Origin: Candidatus Gastranaerophilales bacterium
GTDB lineage: Bacteria; Cyanobacteriota; Vampirovibrionia; Gastranaerophilales; Gastranaerophilaceae
Assembly (NCBI GenBank): GCA_021199975.1
Contig: JAJQHF010000205.1
Coordinates: 1 to 21,395 of the forward strand
DNA length: 21,395 nucleotides
Direction: 5' to 3'
The position numbers were made by a program, and so were the translations under genes. Each line of letters opens with the position of its first letter. Within the stretch, counting starts at the first letter, position 1. Of the stretch, positions 1-7,355 are shown in pieces. Below the pieces are notes generated by a model. That model was not told the origin of the DNA, did no database searches, and saw only the letters and a list, made by a program, of their open reading frames with translations.

Positions 1-950
1 TTTCCGTCTGTATATTTATAATTATTTGTAATTGAATTATATACATTTTGTATGTCTTCGTCTGCTGCGGTTATAAGTATATTTGCATTATTTCCGCCTA
101 TATGACCTTTTAAAAATTTTCCTGCCGCTTTTTGCTTATATTCAAGAATTTTATTTGAATACACAGTGAAAGATAAATAATAGTAATATTCATCATAAAC
201 AAAATTTTCAAACGGCAGAAGCCAGGGCTTAAATCTGCCTGCAAGATGTAAAACCCCGCACTCTGAAAGCATATCCTTTTCTATATTATCATACAGAAAA
301 TATTGATAATTCCAATACTTACTAATATTAACAATCTTATCTGCAAGCACACAATTAATTACATCTTGATCCTGCCATAATATTGTTTCTTTGTTATCTT
401 CCGTGAATTTAAAAAGTTTCTCTTCTGTTTTATTTTTGCGCCAAAAATCTAAATTAATAAGCATTACGCCGGCATTGTAATAATTTTTTAAATTAAGCCT
501 TTTTGCTTCCTTCTTGGATTCCACATCTAAAACCATAGCAGCAGCTTTATCTTTTAAGTTGGTATTATAAAGCTTCTTTAAAGAGCTTCTTACTATTACA
601 TCACAATCAAAATATAAAACTTTATCCAAATCCTTCAAAAAATCCGGCAATTTAAATCTGTAATAAGTGGGTAAACTTACGTGGTAATTTTTATGCTCTG
701 AATCTTTATCTTTTAACAACGGACAAACAGCAAAATCTTCTTTATTTACGGGAATAAATTTAATATTAAATGTTTTAATATTTTTTAATAATTTTATTTC
801 ATTTTTATCTTTATTTGTTAATCCCCCGTCAAGAATATAAAAGTTGATATTATCCTCAGCTTCCGCATTTTTTAAAATTGAAACAATTGAAACATTTAGC
901 TGTTCCATATAAGCCGAGTCTAAACTGTAACAAATATTGTATTCCTGCAT
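1..950 (-). CDS. Family 8 glycosyltransferase, partial (C-terminus beyond window)
   Basis: Begins at an ATG read from 950 and stays open for 316 codons to the window edge, so its C-terminus is missing. The protein starts MQEYNICYSLDSAY and shows the GT8 landmarks in order. These are a donor-binding DxD motif (YFDCDVIV) at about residue 115, NAGVMLINLDFW at about 165, WQDQDVIN at about 200, and the metal/substrate motif HLAGRFKPW at about 245. GT8 enzymes of this bacterial (RfaJ/WaaJ-like) group transfer hexoses from UDP-sugars to cell-surface glycans at the cytoplasmic membrane face. At least 45 further residues follow the GT8 core (GHIGGNNANILITAADED region), so a second domain or fusion is possible. 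It is divergent from the gene at 1073. The family call is firm; donor and acceptor are unknown. Confidence 0.88.
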   Translation of the reverse strand, partial: MQEYNICYSLDSAYMEQLNVSIVSILKNAEAEDNINFYILDGGLTNKDKNEIKLLKNIKTFNIKFIPVNKEDFAVCPLLKDKDSEHKNYHVSLPTYYRFKLPDFLKDLDKVLYFDCDVIVRSSLKKLYNTNLKDKAAAMVLDVESKKEAKRLNLKNYYNAGVMLINLDFWRKNKTEEKLFKFTEDNKETILWQDQDVINCVLADKIVNISKYWNYQYFLYDNIEKDMLSECGVLHLAGRFKPWLLPFENFVYDEYYYYLSFTVYSNKILEYKQKAAGKFLKGHIGGNNANILITAADEDIQNVYNSITNNYKYTDG

Positions 951-1072
951 GTAAATTATCCCAATCCACTCTCTTTGATTGTACAATAATTACATAAAAA
1001 AAAATATATCTGATAAAAAATAATTAAAGTATTTTAAAAAAATGCCGAACATGATGTTAAAAGCAGGTAAAA

Positions 1073-1387
1073 ATGGAAACATACGAGGATAGCGATTTAA
1101 AAAAAGTAGGATTGGAACTTATGTTCCTAACGCCCGAAAAATGCTCAAGAGCAGAAGGAATTTCTGCTGTTGAACTTTCTAAATCACTTGAAATGCCTCT
1201 TGATACCGTTAAGAAAAAATTAAAAATTTTATATGATAAAGAAATTATAAGAGTTTTTGGAATTAATCCAAAATTATGGAAATTTGACGAATTTAAGTTT
1301 CAAAAAATGGATGAAGAAGATGAAGTCTACAGACTTTTATGCAATTTTGACGACGTGGATTTTGACAGATACTTTTCTTATAATTAA
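1073..1387 (+). CDS. Small winged-helix-like protein
   Basis: 104 residues with a weak Shine-Dalgarno (AGG at 1065-1067). Residues about 28-60 (ISAVELSKSLEM, then PLDTVKKKLKIL and YDKEIIRVFG) read as a helix-turn-helix followed by a wing, the arrangement of MarR/Lrp-type winged-helix domains. The rest is acidic (EEDEVYRLLCNFDDVDFDRYF) and looks like a small partner-binding tail. No enzymatic motif is visible. It stands alone, divergent from the glycosyltransferase and about 200 nt before the aminotransferase, so it could regulate either neighbour or neither. The DNA-binding role is inferred from pattern only. Confidence 0.6.
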   Translation: METYEDSDLKKVGLELMFLTPEKCSRAEGISAVELSKSLEMPLDTVKKKLKILYDKEIIRVFGINPKLWKFDEFKFQKMDEEDEVYRLLCNFDDVDFDRYFSYN

Positions 1388-1540
1388 AAAATCCCATTAG
1401 GAAGATATTAACGAATAATCTAAGCTTATATAATTAAGGTATTATAAGGATTATAAATATGACTTTTGAAACGGAGAATAATTAAATATTTTTCGGAACT
1501 GGTTTTTTAACTCAATTATAAAGATTATATAAAGGTATGT

Positions 1541-1569
1541 TTGAAATGTGCTAAACTATAAGATATAGG
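1541..1569 (+). promoter_or_regulatory. Candidate promoter of the DegT aminotransferase gene
   Basis: TTGAAA at 1541-1546 and TATAGG at 1564-1569 are 17 bp apart. They lie just before the strong Shine-Dalgarno AAGGAG (1583-1588) of the gene starting at 1595. The -10 match is imperfect and the implied leader is short, so this is tentative. Confidence 0.35.
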
Positions 1570-1594
1570 GTAGTTAGAAGAGAAGGAGAGCAAT

Positions 1595-2713
1595 ATGATT
1601 CCGATTTTAGATTCAAAAAGACAATATGCAAAAATAGGAAAAGAGATAGAAAAAGAAGTTATTGAGGTTTTAGCATCGGGTTCTTATATCCTAGGAAAAC
1701 ACAATAAAGCATTGCAAAGCGAATTTTCAAATTTTGTAGGCACAAAATATTCTGTAGGTTTAAATTCGGGAACAGATGCGCTGCATTTAGCTTTAAGGGC
1801 TTTAGATATTGGCAGAGGCGACGAAGTTATTACAACGGCTTTCACTTTTGTTGCAACTGCAAGCGCAATCGGTTTAGCAGGTGCAACTCCCGTATTTGTT
1901 GATATTAACCCCGATACTTTTACTATTGATGCAAATAAAATAGAGGCGGCAATTACACCTAAAACAAAAGCAATTATTCCGGTTCATTTATATGGACAGG
2001 CTGCCGAAATGGATAAAATTATGGATATTGCAAAACGTCATAATTTAAAAGTTGTAGAAGATTGCGCTCAGGCTATAGGTGCGGAATATGACGGTCAAAA
2101 AGTCGGTTCTTTCGGTGATTTCGGATGTTTCAGTTTTTATCCGACTAAAAATTTAGGCGGTATGGGCGACGGCGGTATGATTACATGCAATGATGAAAAT
2201 CTCTATAACAGAGTTCTTGCTTTAAGAAACCATGGCGGAGCTATAAGATATTATCACGATGAATTAGGTGTTAACTCAAGACTGGATGAAATTCAAGCCG
2301 CTATTTTAAGGGTTAAAATGCCATATATAAATGAATGGAACGAAAAAAGAAGAGAAAATGCTTACAGATACAACGAAATGTTTGCTAAATATCCTGAAAT
2401 TTTAACTCCTCAAGAAGCGGATAATACTTATTGTGTTTATCATCAGTACACAATCAGAATTGAAAACAGGGATGAAGTCCATAAACTTTTGCAGGAGAAT
2501 GGCATAGGCGCAATGATATATTATCCGGTTCCGTTGCATTTGCAAAAATTACATAAATCGTTAGGCTATAAAGAAGGTGATTTACCGTTAACCGAAAAAG
2601 ATACAAAAATGGTTATGTCGCTTCCGATGTTCCCTGAAATAACGCCTGAAGAGCAGCAAACAGTTGTTGATATGGTTGTTAAGTGCTTAAATATGACAAA
2701 ACAAGCTGTTTAA
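1595..2713 (+). CDS. DegT/DnrJ/EryC1/StrS-family PLP-dependent sugar aminotransferase
   Basis: 372 residues, the usual length for the family, with AAGGAG 7 nt before the ATG. Family landmarks are all present. LNSGTDAL (57-64) forms the phosphate cup. D156 and Q159 in VVEDCAQA contact the PLP ring. K185 in SFYPTKNLGGMGDGG forms the Schiff base. The GVNSRLDEIQAAIL segment (about 226) is the typical dimer/substrate region. Members transaminate nucleotide-linked 3- or 4-keto-sugars to amino sugars for O-antigen, capsule or glycoprotein glycans in the cytoplasm. The RYYHDELG...NSRLDEIQAA region resembles the 3-aminating FdtB/QdtB-like members, but the position aminated cannot be fixed from sequence alone. 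No sugar dehydratase or transferase genes adjoin it on the same strand; the GT8 gene nearby is divergent. Confidence 0.92.
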   Translation: MIPILDSKRQYAKIGKEIEKEVIEVLASGSYILGKHNKALQSEFSNFVGTKYSVGLNSGTDALHLALRALDIGRGDEVITTAFTFVATASAIGLAGATPVFVDINPDTFTIDANKIEAAITPKTKAIIPVHLYGQAAEMDKIMDIAKRHNLKVVEDCAQAIGAEYDGQKVGSFGDFGCFSFYPTKNLGGMGDGGMITCNDENLYNRVLALRNHGGAIRYYHDELGVNSRLDEIQAAILRVKMPYINEWNEKRRENAYRYNEMFAKYPEILTPQEADNTYCVYHQYTIRIENRDEVHKLLQENGIGAMIYYPVPLHLQKLHKSLGYKEGDLPLTEKDTKMVMSLPMFPEITPEEQQTVVDMVVKCLNMTKQAV

Positions 2714-2730
2714 TAAATTATGTGCAAACG

Positions 2731-2761
2731 AAAAACCGTCAATGATTTGGCGGTTTTTTTT
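2731..2761 (+). terminator. Bidirectional intrinsic terminator
   Basis: The stem ACCGTCA / TGGCGGT (one G-U pair) with loop ATGATT is flanked by an A-run before and an eight-T run after. It can therefore end both the aminotransferase transcript (+) and the convergent secreted-protein transcript (-). Confidence 0.85.
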
Positions 2762-2778
2762 GTTTTGTTATAATTGGT

Positions 2779-3216
2779 CTAATAACCTACGGGTATAGGT
2801 TTTTGGGGATTTTCGATGGTGTCCACGTAGTAATAATCAGCAGCTTCTCTAATGTAGCTTTTTGAAAGCTTATCAGATTCTTGATTTGTAATATTGGAAT
2901 TTATATCAGTACTTTGTTGCTGCGGTGAATTTACGGGGTAATACCAGGTTGTACCGACAAGTTCTCTGCGAATATGCTGACTTAATATAGGTTTATAAAC
3001 GGCTTCAAATTTATCACCTTGATAGCCGTCATATTTTTTATAAACAGCTGAATTAGAATTGTAATCCTGCTCATAAATATATTCCTGTCCGTCATAACCG
3101 CTGCATCTTGAAGGTACAGTTCTGTCACCGTTATCATTTGTTATCAGTTTTAATGCGAATGAAGGCATAACTGAAACAAAAGAAAAAATTGCAAGTATTA
3201 AAAAAGTTTTTTTCAT
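2779..3216 (-). CDS. Small secreted protein, unknown function
   Basis: An upstream in-frame ATG exists at 3306, but the start at 3216 is preferred. It is preceded by the Shine-Dalgarno AGAGGAT, and the protein then begins with a textbook signal peptide (MKKTFLILAIFSFVSVMPSFA, cut about residue 21). The mature part is about 124 residues, rich in Tyr, Asp and Asn (YDGQEYIYEQDY, YKKYDGYQGDKFEAVYKP). It carries WYYP and a low-complexity Gln/Ser/Asn stretch and ends ENPQKPIPVGY. It has one Cys and no lipobox, so it is probably exported to the periplasm or exterior. No family is recognised. It converges on the aminotransferase and shares its terminator. Confidence 0.75.
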   Translation of the reverse strand: MKKTFLILAIFSFVSVMPSFALKLITNDNGDRTVPSRCSGYDGQEYIYEQDYNSNSAVYKKYDGYQGDKFEAVYKPILSQHIRRELVGTTWYYPVNSPQQQSTDINSNITNQESDKLSKSYIREAADYYYVDTIENPQKPIPVGY

Positions 3217-3471
3217 ATATCCTCTTTTACATTCTATGATATTGACATAAATTTTATTTTCCACTTCTTTTAAAAATTTAAACGTATTTATAAAAAAATA
3301 CATCATCTGTTTTATTGATTTTCACTTGGGCGGGCGGTAAAATTCGGCACCTGATTATACTTATTAAAATAGTCTTAACAAAAGTTTAAAAACTGTAATA
3401 ATAAGTTAATTTTCTAACCGAAAAATACTTTATATACATGTGTAGAAAAGGAATTGGGGACTATATTAATA

Positions 3472-4611
3472 ATGGTAAATTCGGTAAGTACATCAAATGT
3501 TATAAATCAAACGACGGAAGCCGCAAAAAAAGAAGATATTCAAAAATTACTAAAATATGTAAATAATGAAGCATTGACGGAGAAACCCGACACTTTTACA
3601 AGAGCGGCAAAGGAAAACCTCAGCAGTTCAAGTTTCTTTGAAGGAATTCCTTTATTTAATCTTTTAAGAAGAAATAAAAAACTTAACGGAAGCTTTATAA
3701 GTGAAGAAATGAAAGCTTTAGGCGAAACTAATAAAAAAGCATTAAATAATATATTTAAAGGCGAAGGTAAATTAACCGAAAGAATCGGGAATTTTATAAA
3801 AACGGCTAATGAATCAAAAAGGACATATTCAGACTTAAAAGACATTGTAAAATCAAAAGCAAAAGCTTCAAAATTAGGACAAAAAGCGGCTGAAAAAGCG
3901 GCTGAGGCAGCAGCAAACCCGAACAGTTCAAAGTTAACAAAACTTGCAGATAAAGCTGCTCAAAAAGCAGAGAAAGCCGCATCAAAGGCAGCCGCAAAAA
4001 GTGCGGAACAAGCTGCAATAAAAGGAGCTGAACAAGCTGCAGCAACAGGCGCAAAAGCAGCAGGTAAATTTGGAAAATTAGGCAAATTCATGAAATCAAG
4101 CGGTGCGACTTTTATGCTTGCATTCAGCGGAATTACGGAGCTTGCGACAGAAGTTGTTCCTACTTTTAAAGAACTTGGTAACGAAAAAGGCATGAAACAG
4201 CTTGGTAAGTCAGCAGTAAAAGTGTTAGGAGATACGGCGGGATTTGTAGCGGGTCAACAAATCGGTACAGCGGCAGGCACAGCGATAGGAACGGCAATAT
4301 GCCCCGGTATAGGTACGGCAATAGGTGCTGTAGTCGGGTTCGCAGGCGGTATGTTAGGTTCGTGGGTATCAGGTAAAGTTACAAAAGCTATAACGGGTCC
4401 ATCTGAAAGAGAAATTGCAAAAGAAGAACAGGAACAAAAAAATATTGAAGAAATTGCAGGTGATGAAAATCAAACAGAACAATTAAAAAATGAAGTACTT
4501 GCAAAAATTCAAGAGGAAGCGGCTCTAAATAACGGTGAACTTACAGAGGACGGTATAATTGCAATGGAAGCATTAGAAAATCTTGAAGAATCAAATCCAT
4601 TTGCGGCGTAG
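3472..4611 (+). CDS. Ala/Lys-rich helical protein with glycine-zipper segment
   Basis: I take ATG 3472 (protein MVNSVSTSNVINQ) with GGGGA 11 nt upstream; a TTG at 3454 would add six residues but has poor spacing. 379 residues. There is an N-terminal helical region, then about 130-200 a run of Ala/Lys/Glu heptad-like repeats (KAAEKAAEAA, AAQKAEKAASKAAAKSAEQAA) predicting a long amphipathic helix or coiled coil. Residues about 260-305 are a glycine zipper (GTAAGTAIGTA...GIGTAIGAVVGFAGGMLG) with GxxxG spacing typical of membrane-inserting helices. An acidic tail ends NPFAA. There is no signal peptide. Glycine zippers occur in membrane-active, effector and pretoxin-like proteins and in some envelope proteins; which applies here is unknown. 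A single-gene unit with its own terminator. Confidence 0.75.
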   Translation: MVNSVSTSNVINQTTEAAKKEDIQKLLKYVNNEALTEKPDTFTRAAKENLSSSSFFEGIPLFNLLRRNKKLNGSFISEEMKALGETNKKALNNIFKGEGKLTERIGNFIKTANESKRTYSDLKDIVKSKAKASKLGQKAAEKAAEAAANPNSSKLTKLADKAAQKAEKAASKAAAKSAEQAAIKGAEQAAATGAKAAGKFGKLGKFMKSSGATFMLAFSGITELATEVVPTFKELGNEKGMKQLGKSAVKVLGDTAGFVAGQQIGTAAGTAIGTAICPGIGTAIGAVVGFAGGMLGSWVSGKVTKAITGPSEREIAKEEQEQKNIEEIAGDENQTEQLKNEVLAKIQEEAALNNGELTEDGIIAMEALENLEESNPFAA

Positions 4612-4630
4612 ATTTAATTTCATATAATAT

Positions 4631-4661
4631 AAAAAACCTCAGAAAATTTCTGAGGTTTTTC
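4631..4661 (+). terminator. Intrinsic terminator after the glycine-zipper gene
   Basis: Near-perfect inverted repeat AAAAACCTCAGAAA / TTTCTGAGGTTTTT with a T-run at its 3' end, 20 nt after the stop codon. Confidence 0.9.
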
Positions 4662-4847
4662 TGTATGTGCCGATTTTTAAAACAAAATAAAATGCGACCT
4701 AAAGCCGCATAAGTCAAGAAAGGAATGGTTAGACTATTAATTTATCTGTATTATTACATATATTCTAATACTACGCAAATTTGTGAATATTTGTTAACAA
4801 TTTTTAATATTTTTATTTTAAATGTTAATCTGTTTTTTGAGGTCAAA

Positions 4848-5657
4848 ATGAAAATAGGTATTGTAAGTTTAGGATTAATAGGCGGTTCAATTTTAAAGGC
4901 ACTGGCGGATAGCGGCAATGAATTATTTGCTGTTACAAGAAATAAAGAAACAATTGAAAAGGCTAAAATTTATACAGATAAGATATCTGATGATATGTCG
5001 GTATTATCGTTGTGTGATGTAGTCTTTGCGGCTTCTCCCATAAATAAAACCCTTGAAATTCTTGATAAACTTGAAGAAATTGTTTCACCTGATTGTATAG
5101 TCCTTGATTGTGCAAGTGTTAAAGAATTTGTAATGCAGAAAAAGCGTTCATATAAATTTATAGGTTCGCACCCTATGGCAGGTACGGAGAATGCAGGGTT
5201 TGATGCCTCATTTAAAGAGTTGTTTCAAGGTGCAAAATGGGTTTTAACACCTTCAAATGATATAACGAAAGAAGATATTGAACTTGTAAAAGAAATTATT
5301 ATTCAAACAGGTGCGGAAATTATTTTGGCTGATGCAAAAGAGCATGATGAAGCGGCTGCATTAATAAGCCACATGCCTTTGATTATTGCGCAATCTTTAT
5401 TTTACTGCGCAATGGATAATAACCTTGCTTTAAAGCTTGCTTCAAGCGGATTTAGAGATATGACAAGACTTGCCTTATCCAATCTTCAAATGGCTTTAGA
5501 CATGAAAGAATATAATCCCGGAAATATCCATAAAGCGTTAGATAAATTTAACAAATCATTAAGTTTTGTAAAAAATACTAAAGATTTAAATTTTTTGAAC
5601 GATATTAAAAATATGCGGTCTGACATGTATTCAGATGAAGGGAAAAACATTTTTTAG
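4848..5657 (+). CDS. tyrA: Prephenate/arogenate dehydrogenase (TyrA)
   Basis: The open frame begins at 4725, but ATG 4848 is the start: GAGG (4839-4842) precedes it and the protein opens directly with the Rossmann strand MKIGIVSLGLIGGS. 269 residues, a compact TyrA without chorismate mutase or ACT domains. Motifs: GLIGGS (9-14), GSHPMAGTE (106-114), ISHMP (173-177) and the substrate-binding GFRDMTR (201-207). It oxidatively decarboxylates prephenate to 4-hydroxyphenylpyruvate, or arogenate to tyrosine. The residues after the second beta strand are T30-R31 rather than an acidic residue, which favours NADP. The ISH(L/M)P form resembles cyanobacterial arogenate dehydrogenases, so arogenate with NADP is my inference. 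No other aromatic-pathway gene is nearby. Confidence 0.92.
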   Translation: MKIGIVSLGLIGGSILKALADSGNELFAVTRNKETIEKAKIYTDKISDDMSVLSLCDVVFAASPINKTLEILDKLEEIVSPDCIVLDCASVKEFVMQKKRSYKFIGSHPMAGTENAGFDASFKELFQGAKWVLTPSNDITKEDIELVKEIIIQTGAEIILADAKEHDEAAALISHMPLIIAQSLFYCAMDNNLALKLASSGFRDMTRLALSNLQMALDMKEYNPGNIHKALDKFNKSLSFVKNTKDLNFLNDIKNMRSDMYSDEGKNIF

Positions 5658-5707
5658 TATCATCATTCAATAGTATGCAAAATTATATTATGTATGCAAA
5701 GAAAGCA

Positions 5708-5731
5708 TAAAAAAACCGATGGCAATCGGTT
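5708..5731 (-). terminator. Orphan minus-strand intrinsic terminator
   Basis: The stem AACCGAT / ATCGGTT with a four-base loop is followed, on the minus strand only, by a seven-T run (plus-strand A-run 5709-5715). No minus-strand gene lies to its right, so it may end an unannotated small RNA or block antisense transcription. Confidence 0.6.
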
Positions 5732-5886
5732 GCAATAACTGTATATCAGAGAGAGGAATCAGGGAGAGAAAACACTTATTTAACACAAATTTTTTAACAT
5801 CCTCATATTACTTAGTTTCCACATGTTTAATTTTTTATATCGTGTATCTTTTACACTTTTAACATTTTGTTACATTTTGAAGTGTT

Positions 5887-5930
5887 TGTGATATGATTTA
5901 TAAATCTGAGTAATGTAGCTGTGATATGAT
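5887..5930 (+). promoter_or_regulatory. Tandem extended -10 promoter boxes for the tmk operon
   Basis: TGTGATATGAT occurs twice, exactly 33 bp apart (5887-5897 and 5920-5930). Each copy contains TGnTATGAT, an extended -10 box. The downstream copy would give a leader of about 25 nt before ATG 5961. The -35 elements are weak, as is usual for extended -10 promoters. Confidence 0.55.
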
Positions 5931-5960
5931 ATAAGACGGTTAAAGAGAAGTTAAAAAGCC

Positions 5961-6644
5961 ATGAAGAACAAATCAAGATTAAATCAGCCCCATAACCTTC
6001 CCGGAACGCTTGTGTGTGTTGAGGGAATAGACGGTTCGGGAAAATCAACACAGCTTGTTATATTAAGGGATTGGTTAAAATCGCTTAAACAGGATGTAAT
6101 ATTTACGGAATGGAATTCCTCCGATTTGATATCTCAAACTACAAAGCTTGCTAAAAAGAAAAATCTTTTAAGCCCGAGAACGTTTTCGCTGCTGCATGCC
6201 GTAGATTTTGCCGACAGGCTGGAACAGGTTATTATACCCGCACTAAAGGCAGGATTTATAGTGCTTGCGGATAGGTATGTTTATACCGCTTTTGCAAGAG
6301 ATGTGGCAAGAGGTGTAGACAGGGATTGGGTCAGAAAAGTTTACGGCTTTGCCGTAAGACCTGATTTAACTTTGTATTTCAGAGTGTCTGAGGAGGTTTC
6401 GCTTGAAAGGATATGCGCAAACCGCTCTCCTAAATTCTATGAAGCGGGCATGGATTTAAAAATAAGCAATGACCCTTATGAAAGTTATAAAATTTTTCAA
6501 AAAAGAGTTAATGATGAATATCATAAAATGATAGATGAATATAATCTTGTTGAAATTGATGCAAATGAAAGCATTCATAAAAAACAGGTATTTTTTAGAG
6601 AAGAAGTCAAAAAAATATTGGCAGGAAAAGGAATTATTTTATAA
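5961..6644 (+). CDS. Thymidylate kinase-like P-loop kinase, first of tandem pair
   Basis: 227 residues. Walker A GIDGSGKST (22-30), the thymidylate-kinase segment FADRLEQVIIPALKAG (83-98) and the DRY motif ADRYVYTAFARD (103-114) place it in the Tmk fold (dTMP + ATP to dTDP). A canonical bacterial Tmk carries a REPGGT loop after the second strand; here that position reads FTEWNSSD (48-55). The phosphate-binding Arg is therefore missing and specificity is uncertain. ARDVARG replaces the usual S..AYQG. A weak AGAGAAG lies about 12 nt upstream. The stop is directly followed by the ATG of the paralogue at 6645, so the two are co-transcribed and probably translationally coupled. Confidence 0.8.
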   Translation: MKNKSRLNQPHNLPGTLVCVEGIDGSGKSTQLVILRDWLKSLKQDVIFTEWNSSDLISQTTKLAKKKNLLSPRTFSLLHAVDFADRLEQVIIPALKAGFIVLADRYVYTAFARDVARGVDRDWVRKVYGFAVRPDLTLYFRVSEEVSLERICANRSPKFYEAGMDLKISNDPYESYKIFQKRVNDEYHKMIDEYNLVEIDANESIHKKQVFFREEVKKILAGKGIIL

Positions 6645-7304
6645 ATGACTCAATATAAATCAAAACACGGATATGAAGGACTGCTTATAGTAATAGAAGG
6701 AACGGACGGTTCAGGTAAATCCACTCAGATTGAACGTTTAAAAAGGTGGATAGAAGACCAGTCATACGGGGTTATGGTAAGCGAATGGAAAACATCAAAA
6801 TTTATTGCTGATGCCATAAATGATGCAAAAGAGCGTAATCTTTTGAATGCTACGACCTTTAGCCTTTTGTATGCGGCTGATTTTGCTGACAGACTTGAAA
6901 ATATTATTCTTCCTGCATTAAAAGCGGGTTTTGTGGTTATTTTGGACAGATACATTTATACCGCTTATGCCCGTGATGTAGTAAGAGGGCATGACATAAA
7001 TTGGCTGAAAAATCTTTATTCTTATGCGCCGGAGCCTGATATGGTTTTTTATTTGGATGTTCCCGTAGAAATTCTGCTTAAAAGGATTATAGGTACTACG
7101 GGGTTGGATTATTGGGAATCCGGCAGAGATATAGGTTTAAGCAGTGATTTTTACAAGAGTTTTCAAATTTATCAGGGCAAATGTCTTGAAGAATACCAAA
7201 AAATGATTAAAGAATACGGATTTATCTCTATAGACGGCACTTTAAGCGAGAAAGAAATACACAAAAAAATAATCTCAGGTGTTAAAAATATTTTAGAGGT
7301 TTAA
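6645..7304 (+). CDS. Thymidylate kinase-like P-loop kinase, second of tandem pair
   Basis: 219 residues, clearly paralogous to the preceding protein along its whole length. Walker A is GTDGSGKST (19-27). The EW motif VSEWKTSK (45-52) sits at the position of the canonical REPGGT loop. ADFADRLENIILPALKAG (78-95), DRYIYTAYARDVVRG (101-115) and a C-terminal YQKMIKEYGF are all matched in the neighbour (YHKMIDEYNL). There is no intergenic base between the two genes. A gene pair may form a heterodimer (Tmk is a dimer) or the copies may have split substrates. The next gene has its own promoter, so the operon may end here. Confidence 0.8.
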   Translation: MTQYKSKHGYEGLLIVIEGTDGSGKSTQIERLKRWIEDQSYGVMVSEWKTSKFIADAINDAKERNLLNATTFSLLYAADFADRLENIILPALKAGFVVILDRYIYTAYARDVVRGHDINWLKNLYSYAPEPDMVFYLDVPVEILLKRIIGTTGLDYWESGRDIGLSSDFYKSFQIYQGKCLEEYQKMIKEYGFISIDGTLSEKEIHKKIISGVKNILEV

Positions 7305-7318
7305 AAACATTAATATTT

Positions 7319-7346
7319 TTGAAAAAAAATAAAAAAATATTATAAT
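7319..7346 (+). promoter_or_regulatory. Strong sigma70-type promoter for the DciA-like gene
   Basis: TTGAAA (7319-7324), a 16-bp spacer and a perfect TATAAT (7341-7346). The start codon at 7356 is only 9 nt beyond the -10 box, so the predicted transcript has almost no 5' leader. Confidence 0.75.
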
Positions 7347-7355
7347 AGGGAATGT

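Larger units (their letters stand above)
5658..5960. other. Gene-poor 303-nt stretch before the Tmk pair
   Basis: No convincing protein gene. It holds an orphan minus-strand terminator (5708-5731), a purine-rich tract (about 5748-5771) and two copies of TGTGATATGAT (5887-5897, 5920-5930) that contain extended -10 boxes for the downstream operon. No plus-strand terminator for tyrA is obvious. Confidence 0.6.

Noticed and set aside
3217..3306. 30-residue extension of the small secreted protein
   Set aside because: It would bury the signal peptide internally; ATG 3216 has a clear ribosome-binding site.
4791..4800. Perfect palindrome TTGTTAACAA upstream of tyrA as an operator
   Set aside because: A single ten-base A/T-rich palindrome is expected by chance at this composition and no second copy was seen.
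4725..4847. 41-residue N-terminal extension of TyrA
   Set aside because: The candidate Shine-Dalgarno touches the ATG and the added residues precede the Rossmann strand without family support; ATG 4848 has GAGG at good spacing.
5780..5824. 14-residue minus-strand peptide in the tyrA-tmk gap
   Set aside because: No Shine-Dalgarno and too short to distinguish from chance in A/T-rich DNA.
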